From contig NZ_NTJD01000005.1 in NCBI RefSeq assembly GCF_002358085.1, forward strand, positions 62,001-126,000: DNA of 64,000 nt, read 5' to 3'. This DNA is from Pseudothioclava arenosa (GTDB lineage Bacteria; Pseudomonadota; Alphaproteobacteria; Rhodobacterales; Rhodobacteraceae). Under the pieces are notes generated by a model, which was given only the letters and a program-made list of their open reading frames with translations, made no database searches and was not told the origin of the DNA. Positions 42,191 to 51,519 of this stretch are shown here, in pieces; position 1 is the stretch's first letter, and the number at the start of each line of letters is the position of its first letter. Both the position numbers and the translations under genes were made by a program.

Positions 42191-42856
42191 ATGACAACTG
42201 TAACTTCGGCCACTGGCGCCAGCAGCGCCTCGACCAGCTCGGCGCAAAGCGGTTCGGCGCTGAGTGGCGATTACCAGACCTTTTTGCGCATGCTGACGGT
42301 GCAAATGCAGAATCAGGACCCGCTGAACCCGATCGAAAGCACGGATTACGCGGTGCAGCTGGCAACGTTTTCCGGGGTCGAGCAACAGGTGGTGACGAAC
42401 CAGTTGCTGGAAAGCCTCGCGACCCAGATGGGGGTCATGGGCATGGCGCAGCTGGCGGGATGGGTCGGGATGGAGGCGCGCTCGGAGGCCCCGGCCTATT
42501 TTGACGGCACGCCGATCACCGTTTCGCCCAACCCGATTCTGGGGGCGGATCAGGCGGTTCTGGTGATCACCGATGAGGCAGGAAAAGAAGTCTCACGACA
42601 GATGATCGAGGTCAGTTCAGACCCGATCACCTGGGACGGACGGACCGATTCGGGCGATCTGGTACCCGAAGGGATCTATAACTTCACGCTCGAAAACTAC
42701 GAGAACGGCGAGCTGCTGGAGACGACGACGGTGGAAACCTACAGCCGTATCGTCGAGGCGCAGGGCACCTCGGCAGGCACGGTTCTGGTGCTTGCAGGCG
42801 GCGTGACGATCGGGACGGCGGATGTGACCGCGCTCAGGGACCCGGACGCGTCATAG
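42191..42856 (+). CDS. flgD: Flagellar hook capping protein FlgD
   Basis: This 221-residue hook-assembly scaffold has the N-terminal signature DYQTFLRMLTVQMQNQDPLNPIESTDYAVQLATFSGVEQQV (about 27-68) and the C-terminal FLG/Fn3-like domain with WDGRTDSGDLVPEGIYNF. AAGGAAGG lies just upstream of the ATG. The hook gene flgE, usually next, is absent; instead the gene ends overlapping ubiB by 6 bases tail to tail, which marks the right edge of the flagellar block. Confidence 0.94.
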   Translation: MTTVTSATGASSASTSSAQSGSALSGDYQTFLRMLTVQMQNQDPLNPIESTDYAVQLATFSGVEQQVVTNQLLESLATQMGVMGMAQLAGWVGMEARSEAPAYFDGTPITVSPNPILGADQAVLVITDEAGKEVSRQMIEVSSDPITWDGRTDSGDLVPEGIYNFTLENYENGELLETTTVETYSRIVEAQGTSAGTVLVLAGGVTIGTADVTALRDPDAS

Positions 42857-44380
42857 CGCCAGTCCAAGCCCGAAACCGATCGCCAACACACCCAACCCCG
42901 CCAGCGTCGCCCAAATCGGCATCCGGCTTTTTGTTGCGGGCTCTGGCGCCTCTTTAACGGCCTGTGCTTCCAACAGATCGTTCAGCAGCACCGGCAGCCG
43001 CGGCCCGAAATGCGTCAGCACCGCCAGCGTCCGGCCCATATCGCGCAGCGCCGCGCGCGGACCAAGGTTTTCGCGGATGTATTTTTCGACGATCGGATGG
43101 GCGACTTCCCACATGTTGATCGCCGGGTTGAGCGAGCGTGCAACCCCTTCGACCACAACCATCGTGCGCTGCAGCAAGATCAGCTCGGTCCGGGTCTGCA
43201 TGCCGAACCGCTCGGTCACCTCGAACAGATAGGCCAGAAGCCGCGCCATCGAGATTTGCGTCGCGTTCATCCCAAAGATCGGCTCGCCCACAGCGCGCAG
43301 GGCCAGAGCGAATTCGGTCACGTCGCGGTCCGCCGGCACATAGCCCGCCTCGAAATGCACCTCGGCCACGCGGCGATAATCACGACGGATAAAGCCCATC
43401 AGGATCTCGGCATAGACGCGGCGCGTGTATTCGTCGATTTGCCCCATGATGCCGAAATCATAGGCGATGATGTCGCCGTTTTTGGCCACCTTCAGGTTGC
43501 CCTGATGCATGTCGGCGTGGAAATAGCCGTCGCGCAGCGCGTGGCTGAGGAACAGCTGCAGCACCCGCTCCGAGAGCGCGACCACATCATGACCGGCGGC
43601 CTTGATCGCCTCGACATCGCCCAAGGGCAGACCCTCGGCCCAGCCCAGCGTCATCACCCGGCGCGCCGACATGTGCCAGACCGGATGCGGCACGGTAAAG
43701 CCCGCGTCATCCTTGGTATTCGCGTCGAATTGCGAGGCGGCGGCGGCTTCGAGGCGCAGGTCCAGTTCGCCCATCACCACGCCTTCGAAATGCTTGACCA
43801 CGTCGCTCGGACGCAGCCGCCGCGAAGCGGGCGAGAGCGCCTCGATCATCGAGGCGGCGAAATGGAAGGCGTCGAGATCCTTGCGGAAGGCGCGCTCGAT
43901 CCCCGGGCGCAGCACCTTCACCGCGACCCGCTCGCCGGTATCGGCGCGATGCGCGGAATGCACCTGCGCGATCGAGGCGGCGGCCACCGGCTCGGAAAAC
44001 TCCGAATACAGCTCTTCGACCGGGCGGCCCAGTTCTTCGGCGACCGATTTCTTGGCCAGCTCGATCGAGAAGGGCGGCAGCCGGTCTTGCAGCACGCGCA
44101 GCTGGTCGGCCAGCTCCGGCCCCACCACGTCGGGCCGCGTCGAGAGCACCTGGCCGAACTTGATATAGGCCGGGCCCAGCGCCGTGATCGCGCGCGTGAC
44201 CGGCGGCAGGTTCGGGTCGCCCTTGTAGCCCAGCCACTTGAACGGCCAGCCCATAACCCGCGCCACCAGCCGCAGCCGCGGCGGCACGTCCATCGCCTCC
44301 AGCGCCACACTCATCGCGCCGGTGCGTTCGAAGGTCGCGCCGGTGCGGATCAGCCGCCAGATGTTGTGAGGCCCCCGCAT
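42851..44380 (-). CDS. ubiB: Ubiquinone biosynthesis protein UbiB (ABC1/ADCK family)
   Basis: This 509-residue atypical kinase-fold protein shows AYIKFGQVLSTRPDVVG (KxGQ motif, about 71-87), the Ala-rich nucleotide loop in EPVAAASIAQVHSAH (about 130), the invariant VKVLRPG, the catalytic-loop HADMHQGNL, and two C-terminal membrane helices (about 485-509). UbiB is needed for ubiquinone synthesis and may extract lipid precursors using ATPase activity. Its start overlaps the ubiE stop by one base. Confidence 0.95.
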   Translation of the reverse strand: MRGPHNIWRLIRTGATFERTGAMSVALEAMDVPPRLRLVARVMGWPFKWLGYKGDPNLPPVTRAITALGPAYIKFGQVLSTRPDVVGPELADQLRVLQDRLPPFSIELAKKSVAEELGRPVEELYSEFSEPVAAASIAQVHSAHRADTGERVAVKVLRPGIERAFRKDLDAFHFAASMIEALSPASRRLRPSDVVKHFEGVVMGELDLRLEAAAASQFDANTKDDAGFTVPHPVWHMSARRVMTLGWAEGLPLGDVEAIKAAGHDVVALSERVLQLFLSHALRDGYFHADMHQGNLKVAKNGDIIAYDFGIMGQIDEYTRRVYAEILMGFIRRDYRRVAEVHFEAGYVPADRDVTEFALALRAVGEPIFGMNATQISMARLLAYLFEVTERFGMQTRTELILLQRTMVVVEGVARSLNPAINMWEVAHPIVEKYIRENLGPRAALRDMGRTLAVLTHFGPRLPVLLNDLLEAQAVKEAPEPATKSRMPIWATLAGLGVLAIGFGLGLAL

Positions 44381-45132
44381 CAGACCTTCCAGCCCGAATG
44401 CAGCGCCGCGATCCCCATCGAGAGGTTACGGTATTTCACGTTCTCGAATCCCGCGGTGCGGATCATCCGCGCGAAACTCTCCTGATCGGGGAATTTGCGG
44501 ATCGATTCGACGAGGTATTGATAGCTGTCACGGTCATTCGCCACGACCTGCCCCATCACCGGGATCACGTTGAACGAGTAAAGGTCATAGGCCTTTTGCA
44601 TCATCTCGTTGGGGATCTGGCTGAATTCGAGCACCATCAGCCGCCCGCCCGGACGCAGCACGCGGTAGGCTTCGCTGAGCGCATCGGGGATGCGGGTCAC
44701 GTTCCGAATGCCGAACGAGATCGTATAGACGTCAAAGGTATTGTCGGCGAAGGGCAGCGCCATCGCATCGCCCACCACCCAGTCGAGTCGGTCGGCCATA
44801 TCATCGGCCTCGGCGCGCTGACGGCCCGCGATCAGCATCGACTCGGTCATGTCGCAGACGGTTGCGCTGGCACCCGGCGCGCGCATGAGGAAGCGGAACG
44901 ACACATCGCCCGTCCCCCCCGCCACATCCAGCAGCTTCTGCCCCGGCCGCGGCGCGAGCCAATCCATCATCGCATCCTTCCAGACGCGGTGTATGCCCAG
45001 GCTCATCAGGTCGTTCATCACATCGTATTTCGAGGCGACACGCGAAAACACGCCATGCACCATCCCGGCCTTCGCGTCCTCATCGACGGTCTTGAAGCCG
45101 AAATGGGTGGTCTTGCTTTGCTCGGAAGTCAT
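44380..45132 (-). CDS. ubiE: Ubiquinone/menaquinone biosynthesis C-methyltransferase UbiE
   Basis: This 250-residue class I methyltransferase has the SAM motif [16 protein letters not shown] (about 66-81) and the UbiE signatures [25 protein letters not shown] and [14 protein letters not shown]. It methylates the quinone ring using S-adenosylmethionine. ubiE-ubiB are cotranscribed and lie divergent from mutM, a common arrangement in alphaproteobacteria. A late conserved [20 protein letters not shown] ends the protein. Confidence 0.96.
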   Translation of the reverse strand: MTSEQSKTTHFGFKTVDEDAKAGMVHGVFSRVASKYDVMNDLMSLGIHRVWKDAMMDWLAPRPGQKLLDVAGGTGDVSFRFLMRAPGASATVCDMTESMLIAGRQRAEADDMADRLDWVVGDAMALPFADNTFDVYTISFGIRNVTRIPDALSEAYRVLRPGGRLMVLEFSQIPNEMMQKAYDLYSFNVIPVMGQVVANDRDSYQYLVESIRKFPDQESFARMIRTAGFENVKYRNLSMGIAALHSGWKV

Positions 45133-45215
45133 CTGTTTCTGGGCCTTGCCGATCCGGGAAGTTTCTCCTTCTTATAGGGGGCTGCGCGGCCGTGACAATG
45201 CGACAGGAGCAAGAG

Positions 45216-46061
45216 ATGCCCGAATTACCCGAAGTCGAGACGGTTCGCCGCGGCCTGCTGCCAGCGATGGAGGGCAAGCGCATCCTGCGCGCCGAGATCA
45301 ACCGCCCCGACCTGCGCTGGCCCCTGCCCGAGCGCATGGCCGAACGGCTGACCGGCGCGCGGGTCGAGCGGCTGCGGCGGCGCTCGAAATACATCCTCGC
45401 CGATCTCGATACCGGCGAGAGCCTGCTGATTCATCTGGGCATGTCGGGGCGGATGCTGGTGTCCGGCGTGATGCTGGGCGATTTCCACCTCGATCATCCC
45501 GCGCCGCAAAAACACGATCACGTGGTGCTGCACATGGAGGGCGACGCGCGCGTGACCTTCAATGACGCGCGCCGCTTTGGCGCGATGGACCTGGTGCGCA
45601 CCGACCGCGAAGAGGCGCATTGGCTCCTGTCCGGGATCGGCCCCGAGCCCTTGGGCAATGCTTTCGACGAATCCTACCTGACCGCCGCGCTCAAGAAACG
45701 GTCGAGCCCGATCAAGACGGCGCTGCTGGACCAGCATGTCGTGGCGGGGCTGGGTAATATCTATGTCTCCGAAGTGCTGTTCCGGGCGGGAATCGACCCG
45801 CGCCGCGCCGCCAACCGCATTTCCGCCACCCGCCTTGCGCAACTCGTGCCGCTGATCCGCGAGGTGCTGACCGAGGCGATCGAGGCGGGCGGCTCAAGCC
45901 TGCGCGACCACCGCCAAGCCGATGGCGAGCTTGGATATTTTCAGCACAGTTTCCGCGTTTACGACCGCGAGGACGAGCCCTGCCCGACCTGCACCACCCC
46001 GATCCGGCGCATCGTCCAGTCCAGCCGCTCCAGCTATTTCTGCCCCAGATGCCAGCGCTAG
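45216..46061 (+). CDS. mutM: Formamidopyrimidine-DNA glycosylase
   Basis: This 281-residue bifunctional glycosylase/lyase removes 8-oxoguanine and formamidopyrimidines. After Met removal the catalytic Pro lies in [13 protein letters not shown]; the C terminus has the zinc finger [10 protein letters not shown]...YFCPRCQR. The conserved helix-two-turn-helix [24 protein letters not shown] is about residues 169-192. ATG 45216 is required because Pro must be residue 2; an upstream in-frame ATG at 45192 would bury it. AGGAGC lies upstream. Confidence 0.97.
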   Translation: MPELPEVETVRRGLLPAMEGKRILRAEINRPDLRWPLPERMAERLTGARVERLRRRSKYILADLDTGESLLIHLGMSGRMLVSGVMLGDFHLDHPAPQKHDHVVLHMEGDARVTFNDARRFGAMDLVRTDREEAHWLLSGIGPEPLGNAFDESYLTAALKKRSSPIKTALLDQHVVAGLGNIYVSEVLFRAGIDPRRAANRISATRLAQLVPLIREVLTEAIEAGGSSLRDHRQADGELGYFQHSFRVYDREDEPCPTCTTPIRRIVQSSRSSYFCPRCQR

Positions 46062-46087
46062 ACGCCACGGCAGCCGGGAAACCGCCC

Positions 46088-46115
46088 TTGATAATCGTGT
46101 CTGGCCTGCTACGAC
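46088..46115 (+). promoter_or_regulatory. Probable promoter of enoyl-CoA hydratase gene
   Basis: TTGATA (46088-46093) and TACGAC (46110-46115) are separated by 16 bases, about 35 bases before ATG 46150. An acceptable sigma-70 match, unproved. Confidence 0.5.
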
Positions 46116-46149
46116 TCCCGTTCGAAAAAACAGGAAAGGCAGTACCCGC

Positions 46150-46926
46150 ATGGCCTACCAGAATATTCTTGTTGAGATCGAGGATTACGTTGCGCTGATC
46201 CGTCTCAACCGGCCCGAAGCCCTGAACGCCCTCAATTCTGCCCTGCTCGGTGAACTGGCCGATGCGCTCAAGGCGGCAGATGCCAATGACAAGGTGCGTT
46301 GCATCGTCATCACCGGCTCCGACAAGGCCTTTGCCGCCGGCGCCGATATCAAGGAAATGTCCGAGCAAAGCTTCGTCGACATGTTCCTGTCGGACTTCTT
46401 CGCCGGTGAAGGCGAAGCGATCACCTCGACCCGCAAGCCGATCATCGCAGCCGTCGCCGGCTACGCGCTGGGCGGTGGCTGTGAACTGGCGATGATGTGT
46501 GACTTCATCATCTGCGCCGACAATGCCAAGTTCGGCCAGCCCGAGATCAACCTCGGCGTGGTCGCGGGCATCGGCGGCACGCAGCGCCTCACCCGCTTCG
46601 TCGGCAAGTCGAAGTCGATGGACATGCACCTGACCGGCCGCTTCATGGAGGCCGAAGAGGCCGAGCGTTCGGGTCTGGTGAGCCGCGTCGTCCCGGTTGC
46701 CAAGCTGGTGCCCGAGGCCCTCGCTGCCGCCAAGAAGATCTCCGAGAAATCGACGATCGCGACGCTGGTGGTGAAAGAGGCCGTGAACCGCGCCTATGAA
46801 ACCACGCTGCGCGAAGGCATCCTGTTCGAGCGCCGCGTGTTCCACGCACTGTTCTCGACCGAGGACCAGAAGGAAGGCATGTCGGCCTTCCTCGAAAAGC
46901 GCCAGCCGCAGTTCCGCGACAAGTGA
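46150..46926 (+). CDS. Enoyl-CoA hydratase
   Basis: This 258-residue crotonase-fold enzyme has the oxyanion-hole region [11 protein letters not shown] (about 60-70) and [18 protein letters not shown] (about 101-118), with the two catalytic glutamates in GGCELA and [20 protein letters not shown]. It hydrates trans-2-enoyl-CoA in fatty acid beta-oxidation. The position directly before rpsT and dnaA is often conserved in Rhodobacteraceae. It appears monocistronic. Confidence 0.93.
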   Translation: MAYQNILVEIEDYVALIRLNRPEALNALNSALLGELADALKAADANDKVRCIVITGSDKAFAAGADIKEMSEQSFVDMFLSDFFAGEGEAITSTRKPIIAAVAGYALGGGCELAMMCDFIICADNAKFGQPEINLGVVAGIGGTQRLTRFVGKSKSMDMHLTGRFMEAEEAERSGLVSRVVPVAKLVPEALAAAKKISEKSTIATLVVKEAVNRAYETTLREGILFERRVFHALFSTEDQKEGMSAFLEKRQPQFRDK

Positions 46927-46946
46927 CGCAATAAATACCTTTCCTT

Positions 46947-46975
46947 CGCGGCGCTTTTCCCGTATGAGCGCCGCG
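46947..46975 (+). terminator. Hairpin after enoyl-CoA hydratase gene
   Basis: The 8-bp perfect inverted repeat CGCGGCGC (46947-46954) / GCGCCGCG (46968-46975) lies about 20 bases after the stop codon. There is no T run, so it may slow or attenuate transcription, or protect the mRNA end, rather than act as a classic terminator. Confidence 0.5.
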
Positions 46976-47085
46976 TACATGCGTGTGGAGCCCGCTCAGG
47001 CTAGAATCATCCGGTTCGCTGGAACGACCGGGCTTTGTTGCGCAATCGAAATTGAAACAGACCCGGAAGTTAGGGAAACAGACCC
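46976..47085 (+). promoter_or_regulatory. rpsT upstream region
   Basis: This 110-bp leader and promoter region contains TAGAAT (near 47003) as a possible -10; the -35 is weak. The stretch just before the ATG (GGAAGTTAGGGAAACAGACCC) is AG-rich rather than a standard ribosome site. S20 commonly autoregulates its own translation through such a leader, but no structure was established here. Confidence 0.35.
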
Positions 47086-47352
47086 ATGGCCAATACGCCC
47101 CAGTCCAAGAAACGCGCCCGTCAGAACGAGCGTCGCTACGACATCAACAAAGCTCGCCGTTCGCGCATCCGCACCTACCTGCGCAAAGTCGAAGAAGCGA
47201 TCGCCTCGGGCGACGCCGAAGCCGCGAAAAACGCCTTCCTCGCCGCTCAGCCCGAGCTGGCCCGTGGCGTGACCAAAGGCGTCCTGCACAAGAACACCGT
47301 GGCCCGCAAGATGTCGCGTCTGGCCGCGCGCGTGAAGGCTCTCTCGGCCTGA
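47086..47352 (+). CDS. rpsT: 30S ribosomal protein S20
   Basis: This 88-residue basic helical protein has the S20 signature [17 protein letters not shown] and [11 protein letters not shown]-type C terminus; it binds 16S rRNA early in 30S assembly. Length and composition are typical. It has its own terminator, so it is transcribed separately from dnaA. Confidence 0.98.
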   Translation: MANTPQSKKRARQNERRYDINKARRSRIRTYLRKVEEAIASGDAEAAKNAFLAAQPELARGVTKGVLHKNTVARKMSRLAARVKALSA

Positions 47353-47367
47353 TCCGACGCAGAAAAT

Positions 47368-47420
47368 TTAACATCCCCCGCGGATGTTTTAAGGGCGCCC
47401 TTCCCGGCGCCCTTTTTCTA
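47368..47420 (+). terminator. rpsT terminator (two hairpins)
   Basis: A hairpin with AACATCC/GGATGTT arms (near 47370-47388) is followed by AAGGGCGC (47391-47398) / GCGCCCTT (47407-47414) and TTTTTCT. The second is a good Rho-independent terminator. Confidence 0.9.
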
Positions 47421-47819
47421 TTAATTACATTAATTCAATAACTTAAAATGGCCCTGTTGCATCTCTGCCAAGGCCCTGCAGATTCGCTCCGACAAAACTC
47501 ACGTCAAGAGAGAAGTTCGGTTGATCAAGCGAGGTTCCGCTTGCTAGCGTCACCTTGCGATTCAGTCGCCTTGGGGGGACATGACGCTACTTTTCACGGT
47601 CGGAACGGGCGTAAAAGTCTGCCACGACAAGCAAAACAAGCCGGCACTCTGCCGTGGGAAGTGCGAATCCGATTCTAGAGGCCAGTGCCTCTTTCGGCCC
47701 TTAGGCCACCCCGGACTCCGGGGCGGTCTTACATGTTCGTTCGACCGTTTTGCTGGGTGGGGGCCCGGCGCAAACGGGGTGAAGGTCGCAGAATATTATT
47801 TGTGTGTATGGGCTGCAAA
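47421..47819 (+). other. Long structured leader/intergenic region upstream of dnaA (possible ncRNA)
   Basis: After the rpsT terminator there is an AT-rich patch (47413-47450). Then comes a chain of hairpins: CAAGCG/CGCTTG (47526-47543), AGCGTCA/TGACGCT (47546-47588), ACTTTTcACG/CGTAAAAGT (47589-47618), AGAGGC/GCCTCT (47677-47692) and CCCCGGA/TCCGGGG (47709-47723). No reading frame here resembles a protein. It could be a regulatory leader of dnaA or a separate RNA. I see no cluster of DnaA boxes, so it does not look like oriC. Confidence 0.5.
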
Positions 47820-49187
47820 ATGACGCAAGAAACCTGGGGGCGGGTACAAGATGAAATTCTCAAATCGGTTGGAAAGAACAATTTCGCCACCTGGATCGAG
47901 CCGCTTCGAATCATCGACCTGAGCGAGGGCATCGCCGCCTTCGAGGCGCCGACGAAATTCATGCGCGACTGGGTCTCCCGCAACTTCGCGGACCCGATCC
48001 TGCGCGAGCTGCGCAAAGCTGGCGCCGCCGTTGAGCGGATCGAGATTCGCGTGGCCGAGATTCGCCCCGCGCCGGTGAGCGCTCCGGTCAGCAAGCCGAG
48101 CGCGGCCAAGGCCCGCAAGCCGGTGCGCCTTGCCGATGAGACCGACCTGCCGGGCGCGCCCCTCGACCCGCGCTTCACCTTCGACAGCTTCGTCGTCGGC
48201 AAGCCGAACGAGCTGGCCCATGCCGCCGCGCGCCGCGTGGCCGAAGGCGGCCCGGTCACCTTCAACCCGCTGTTCCTCTATGGCGGCGTCGGCCTCGGCA
48301 AGACGCACCTGATGCATGCCATCGCCCATGAGCTGAACACCCGCCGTCCCGACCTGCGCGTGCTCTACCTCTCGGCCGAGCAATTCATGTATCGCTTCAT
48401 CCAGGCGCTGCGCGAGCGTCAGATCATGGACTTCAAGGAGATGTTCCGCTCGGTCGACGTGCTGATGGTCGACGACGTGCAGTTCATCGCCGGCAAGGAT
48501 TCGACGCAGGAAGAATTCTTCCATACGTTCAATGCCTTGGTCGATCAGGGCAAGCAGATCGTGATTTCCGCGGACCGTGCGCCGGGCGAGATCAAGGATC
48601 TCGAGGAACGCATCCGTTCGCGCCTGCAATGCGGCCTGATCGTGGACCTGCACCCGACCGATTACGAACTGCGCCTCGGCATCCTGCAAACCAAGACCGA
48701 GGCCTATCGCGCGCAATATCCGGCGCTTCAGATCGCCGATGGTGTGCTCGAATTCCTTGCCCATCGCATCACCACCAACGTGCGCGTGCTCGAAGGGGCC
48801 TTGACCCGCCTCTTTGCCTTTGCCTCGCTGGTCGGGCGCGAGATCACGCTGGATCTGGCGCAGGAATGCCTCGTCGATATCCTGCGCGCCTCGGACCGCA
48901 AGGTCACGATCGAGGAGATTCAGCGCAAGGTGGCCGAGCATTACAACGTGCGCCTGTCGGACCTCGTCGGGCCGAAGCGCGTGCGCACCATCGCGCGGCC
49001 CCGGCAGATCGCGATGTATCTGGCCAAGAACCTCACCACCCGCTCCTTGCCCGAGATCGGCCGCCGCTTTGGCGGGCGTGACCACACCACGATCATGCAC
49101 GGTATCCGCAAGATCGAGGAGTTGAAGAGCTCGGACGTGCAACTGGCCGAAGACCTGAACCTGCTGCGGCGCCTTCTCGAGTCTTGA
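47820..49187 (+). CDS. dnaA: Chromosomal replication initiator protein DnaA
   Basis: This 455-residue AAA+ initiator has domain I (TWGRVQDEILKSVGKNNFATWIEPL), Walker A in GGVGLGKTHLMHAIAHEL (about 160), Walker B in VLMVDDVQFIAGK (about 216), and the DNA-binding signature in GRDHTTIMHGIRKIEEL (about 420-436). It binds DnaA boxes and melts oriC. ATG 47820 fits the family N terminus; ATG 47808 would add four residues. There is no strong ribosome site, consistent with limited synthesis. dnaN follows after 93 bases. Confidence 0.97.
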   Translation: MTQETWGRVQDEILKSVGKNNFATWIEPLRIIDLSEGIAAFEAPTKFMRDWVSRNFADPILRELRKAGAAVERIEIRVAEIRPAPVSAPVSKPSAAKARKPVRLADETDLPGAPLDPRFTFDSFVVGKPNELAHAAARRVAEGGPVTFNPLFLYGGVGLGKTHLMHAIAHELNTRRPDLRVLYLSAEQFMYRFIQALRERQIMDFKEMFRSVDVLMVDDVQFIAGKDSTQEEFFHTFNALVDQGKQIVISADRAPGEIKDLEERIRSRLQCGLIVDLHPTDYELRLGILQTKTEAYRAQYPALQIADGVLEFLAHRITTNVRVLEGALTRLFAFASLVGREITLDLAQECLVDILRASDRKVTIEEIQRKVAEHYNVRLSDLVGPKRVRTIARPRQIAMYLAKNLTTRSLPEIGRRFGGRDHTTIMHGIRKIEELKSSDVQLAEDLNLLRRLLES

Positions 49188-49280
49188 CGCTCGGGGCAAA
49201 CCGACGGAATGTCCGAAAAAATCTTGAGCCCGGGCGGGAACCTGCTAGGTTTCCGCTCCGGCTAGCGGTGAGGGATGGAA
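49188..49280 (+). promoter_or_regulatory. dnaA-dnaN intergenic promoter
   Basis: TTGAGC and TAGGTT are separated by 16 bases within 49220-49255, giving a probable promoter for dnaN-recF. GAGGG follows before the start. This allows dnaN transcription independent of dnaA. Confidence 0.5.
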
Positions 49281-50399
49281 ATGAAGATCAGCATTGAACG
49301 TGCAGCCCTGCTCGACGCGATTTCGAAGGCGCAATCGGTTGTCGAACGCCGCAACACGATCCCGATCCTCGCCAATGTCCTGATCGAAGCCGAGGGCGAT
49401 AACGTGCAATTCCGCGCGACCGACTTGGATATCGAGGTGGTCGACAAGGCCCCCGCGCAGGTCGAACGCGCCGGCGCCACCACGGTTTCGGCGGTGATGC
49501 TGCATGAGATCGTGCGCAAGCTGCCCGATGGTGCGCTGGTGTCCCTGTCGGACGATCCGGCGGCGGGGCGTCTGTCGGTGCAGGCGGGTCGCTCGAGCTT
49601 CAACCTCGCGACGCTGCCGAAAGAAGATTTCCCGGTCATGGCCTCGTCGGAATACACGGCGAATTTCGCGGCCAAGGCGGGCGACCTGAAACGCCTGTTT
49701 GACAAGTCGAAATTCGCGATTTCGACCGAAGAGACCCGCTATTACCTGAACGGCGTCTACATGCATGTGGCCACCGGCGAAGATGGCGCAGTGCTGCGCT
49801 GCGTGGCCACCGACGGCCACCGTCTTGCCCGCATCGACGCGGTTCTGCCCGAGGGCGCCAATGGCATGCCCGGCGTGATCGTACCGCGCAAGACGGTGAA
49901 CGAGCTGCGCAAGCTGCTGGACGATGACGATGCCGAAATCGCGGTTTCGGTTTCCGAAACCAAGGTGCGCTTTGCCACACCGGTGGTGACGCTGACCTCG
50001 AAGGTCATCGACGGCACTTTCCCCGATTACACGCGCGTCATTCCGATGGGCAACACCCGCCGCCTTGAGGTCGACGCGAAGGAATTCGCCAAGGCCGTCG
50101 ACCGCGTGGCGACCGTGTCCTCGGAACGCTCGCGTGCCGTGAAACTGAGCCTCGACGAAGACCGCCTCGTGCTCTCGGTCAACGCCCCCGACGCGGGCGC
50201 CGCCGAAGAGGAGCTGGCCGTGGCCTATGGCGACGAGCCGCTGGAGATCGGCTTCAACGCGAAATACCTGCAAGAGATCGCCGATCAGGTCGATCGCGAG
50301 AATGCGGTCTTCATGTTCAATTCCTCGGCCGATCCGACGCTGATGCGCGAAGGCAATGACACGTCGGCGGTCTATGTCGTGATGCCGATGCGCGTGTGA
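49281..50399 (+). CDS. dnaN: DNA polymerase III sliding clamp (beta subunit)
   Basis: This 372-residue three-domain clamp has MKISIERAALLDAISKAQSVVERRNTIPILANVLIEA at the start, VNGVY-type LNGVYMHVATGEDGAVLRCVATDGHRLA in the middle, and the C-terminal VYVVMPMRV. It tethers polymerase III to DNA. ATG 49281 gives the usual length and a better spacing to GAGGG than ATG 49275. recF follows after 49 bases. Confidence 0.97.
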   Translation: MKISIERAALLDAISKAQSVVERRNTIPILANVLIEAEGDNVQFRATDLDIEVVDKAPAQVERAGATTVSAVMLHEIVRKLPDGALVSLSDDPAAGRLSVQAGRSSFNLATLPKEDFPVMASSEYTANFAAKAGDLKRLFDKSKFAISTEETRYYLNGVYMHVATGEDGAVLRCVATDGHRLARIDAVLPEGANGMPGVIVPRKTVNELRKLLDDDDAEIAVSVSETKVRFATPVVTLTSKVIDGTFPDYTRVIPMGNTRRLEVDAKEFAKAVDRVATVSSERSRAVKLSLDEDRLVLSVNAPDAGAAEEELAVAYGDEPLEIGFNAKYLQEIADQVDRENAVFMFNSSADPTLMREGNDTSAVYVVMPMRV

Positions 50400-50448
50400 C
50401 CCGATCCGGGCGCCGCGGCAGGCAACTGACCAACGCAATGAGGGGCCG

Positions 50449-51519
50449 ATGCTGCGCGAACTGACATTGTTGCAGTTCCGCTCTCATCGGCGCAGCCATC
50501 TGGAACTGGATGGCCGCCCGGTGGCGATCTACGGGCCGAATGGCGCGGGCAAGACCAACATCCTCGAAGCGATTTCCCTGCTCAGCCCCGGTCGCGGGCT
50601 GCGCCGCGCCAGTGCCGAAGAGCTGATGCGCCGCGAAGAGGCCGTCGGCTGGAAGCTGCGCGCGACGCTGGGCGACGGGCAAGAGATTGAAACCTCGGCC
50701 CTGCCCGGCAACTCGCGCGAGGTGCTGATCGACGGCAAATCCGCACCACAGGTCGCGCTTGGCCGCATCCTGCGCGTGGTCTGGCTGGTGCCCTCGATGG
50801 ACCGGCTCTGGATAGAGGGGGCCGAAGGGCGGAGGCGCTTCCTTGACCGCCTCACGCTCTCGTTTCAGCCCGGCCATGCCGAAAGCGTGCTGGCCTATGA
50901 AAAGGCGATGCGTGAGCGCAATCGGCTGCTCAAGGACATGGTGCGCGATGCTTCGTGGTATCATGCGCTCGAACTGCAGATGGCCGAGGCGGCGCAACTG
51001 ATCCGCGCCAATCGCGCCACCGCGCTGACTCGTCTGGCCGAGGCGCAGGCCGATGCCGAAACCGCCTTTCCCGCCGCCGATCTGACCTTGGTCCAGGATG
51101 GCCCCGACGATCTGGCCACCGCCTTGGCCGAGGGGCGCGGGCGTGACATGCAGGCCGGGCGCACGCTGCAAGGGCCGCATCGCGCCGATCTCGAGGCGCG
51201 CTATGCCGCCAAGGACCAGATCGCCGCGCAATGCTCCACCGGCGAGCAAAAGGCCCTGCTGATCTCGCTGATCCTCGCCAATGCGCGCGCGCTCAAGGCC
51301 GAAACCGGCGAGGCGCCGATCGTTCTGCTCGACGAGGTGGCCGCGCATCTCGATGTGAACCGTCGCGCCGCGCTTTACGACGAGATCTGTGCGCTTGGCG
51401 TGCAGGCTTTCATGACCGGAACCGACCCCAATCTGTTCGACAACCTGGGTCCGCGCGCACAATACTGGACGGCATCCGAAGCCGCCGAAGGCACTTCGGT
51501 TTTGCATCAGGAGGGCTAG
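50449..51519 (+). CDS. recF: DNA replication and repair protein RecF
   Basis: This 356-residue SMC-like ATPase has Walker A GPNGAGKTNILEAISLLSPGRGLR (about residues 29-52), a signature CSTGEQKALLISLILA (about 263), and Walker B IVLLDEVAAHLD. It helps load RecA at gaps with RecO and RecR. It follows dnaN in the classic dnaA-dnaN-recF order. The stop is directly followed by the VOC gene start. Confidence 0.95.
   Translation: MLRELTLLQFRSHRRSHLELDGRPVAIYGPNGAGKTNILEAISLLSPGRGLRRASAEELMRREEAVGWKLRATLGDGQEIETSALPGNSREVLIDGKSAPQVALGRILRVVWLVPSMDRLWIEGAEGRRRFLDRLTLSFQPGHAESVLAYEKAMRERNRLLKDMVRDASWYHALELQMAEAAQLIRANRATALTRLAEAQADAETAFPAADLTLVQDGPDDLATALAEGRGRDMQAGRTLQGPHRADLEARYAAKDQIAAQCSTGEQKALLISLILANARALKAETGEAPIVLLDEVAAHLDVNRRAALYDEICALGVQAFMTGTDPNLFDNLGPRAQYWTASEAAEGTSVLHQEG

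Noticed and set aside
30351-42856. tRNA-Lys as integration site of a mobile flagellar island
   Set aside because: I noticed no repeat of the tRNA 3' end at the other border, no integrase and no mobile genes; the genes are ordinary core flagellar genes.
47353-47819. Replication origin at dnaA
   Set aside because: There is an AT-rich patch but no cluster of DnaA boxes. In many alphaproteobacteria oriC lies away from dnaA, so I do not call it.
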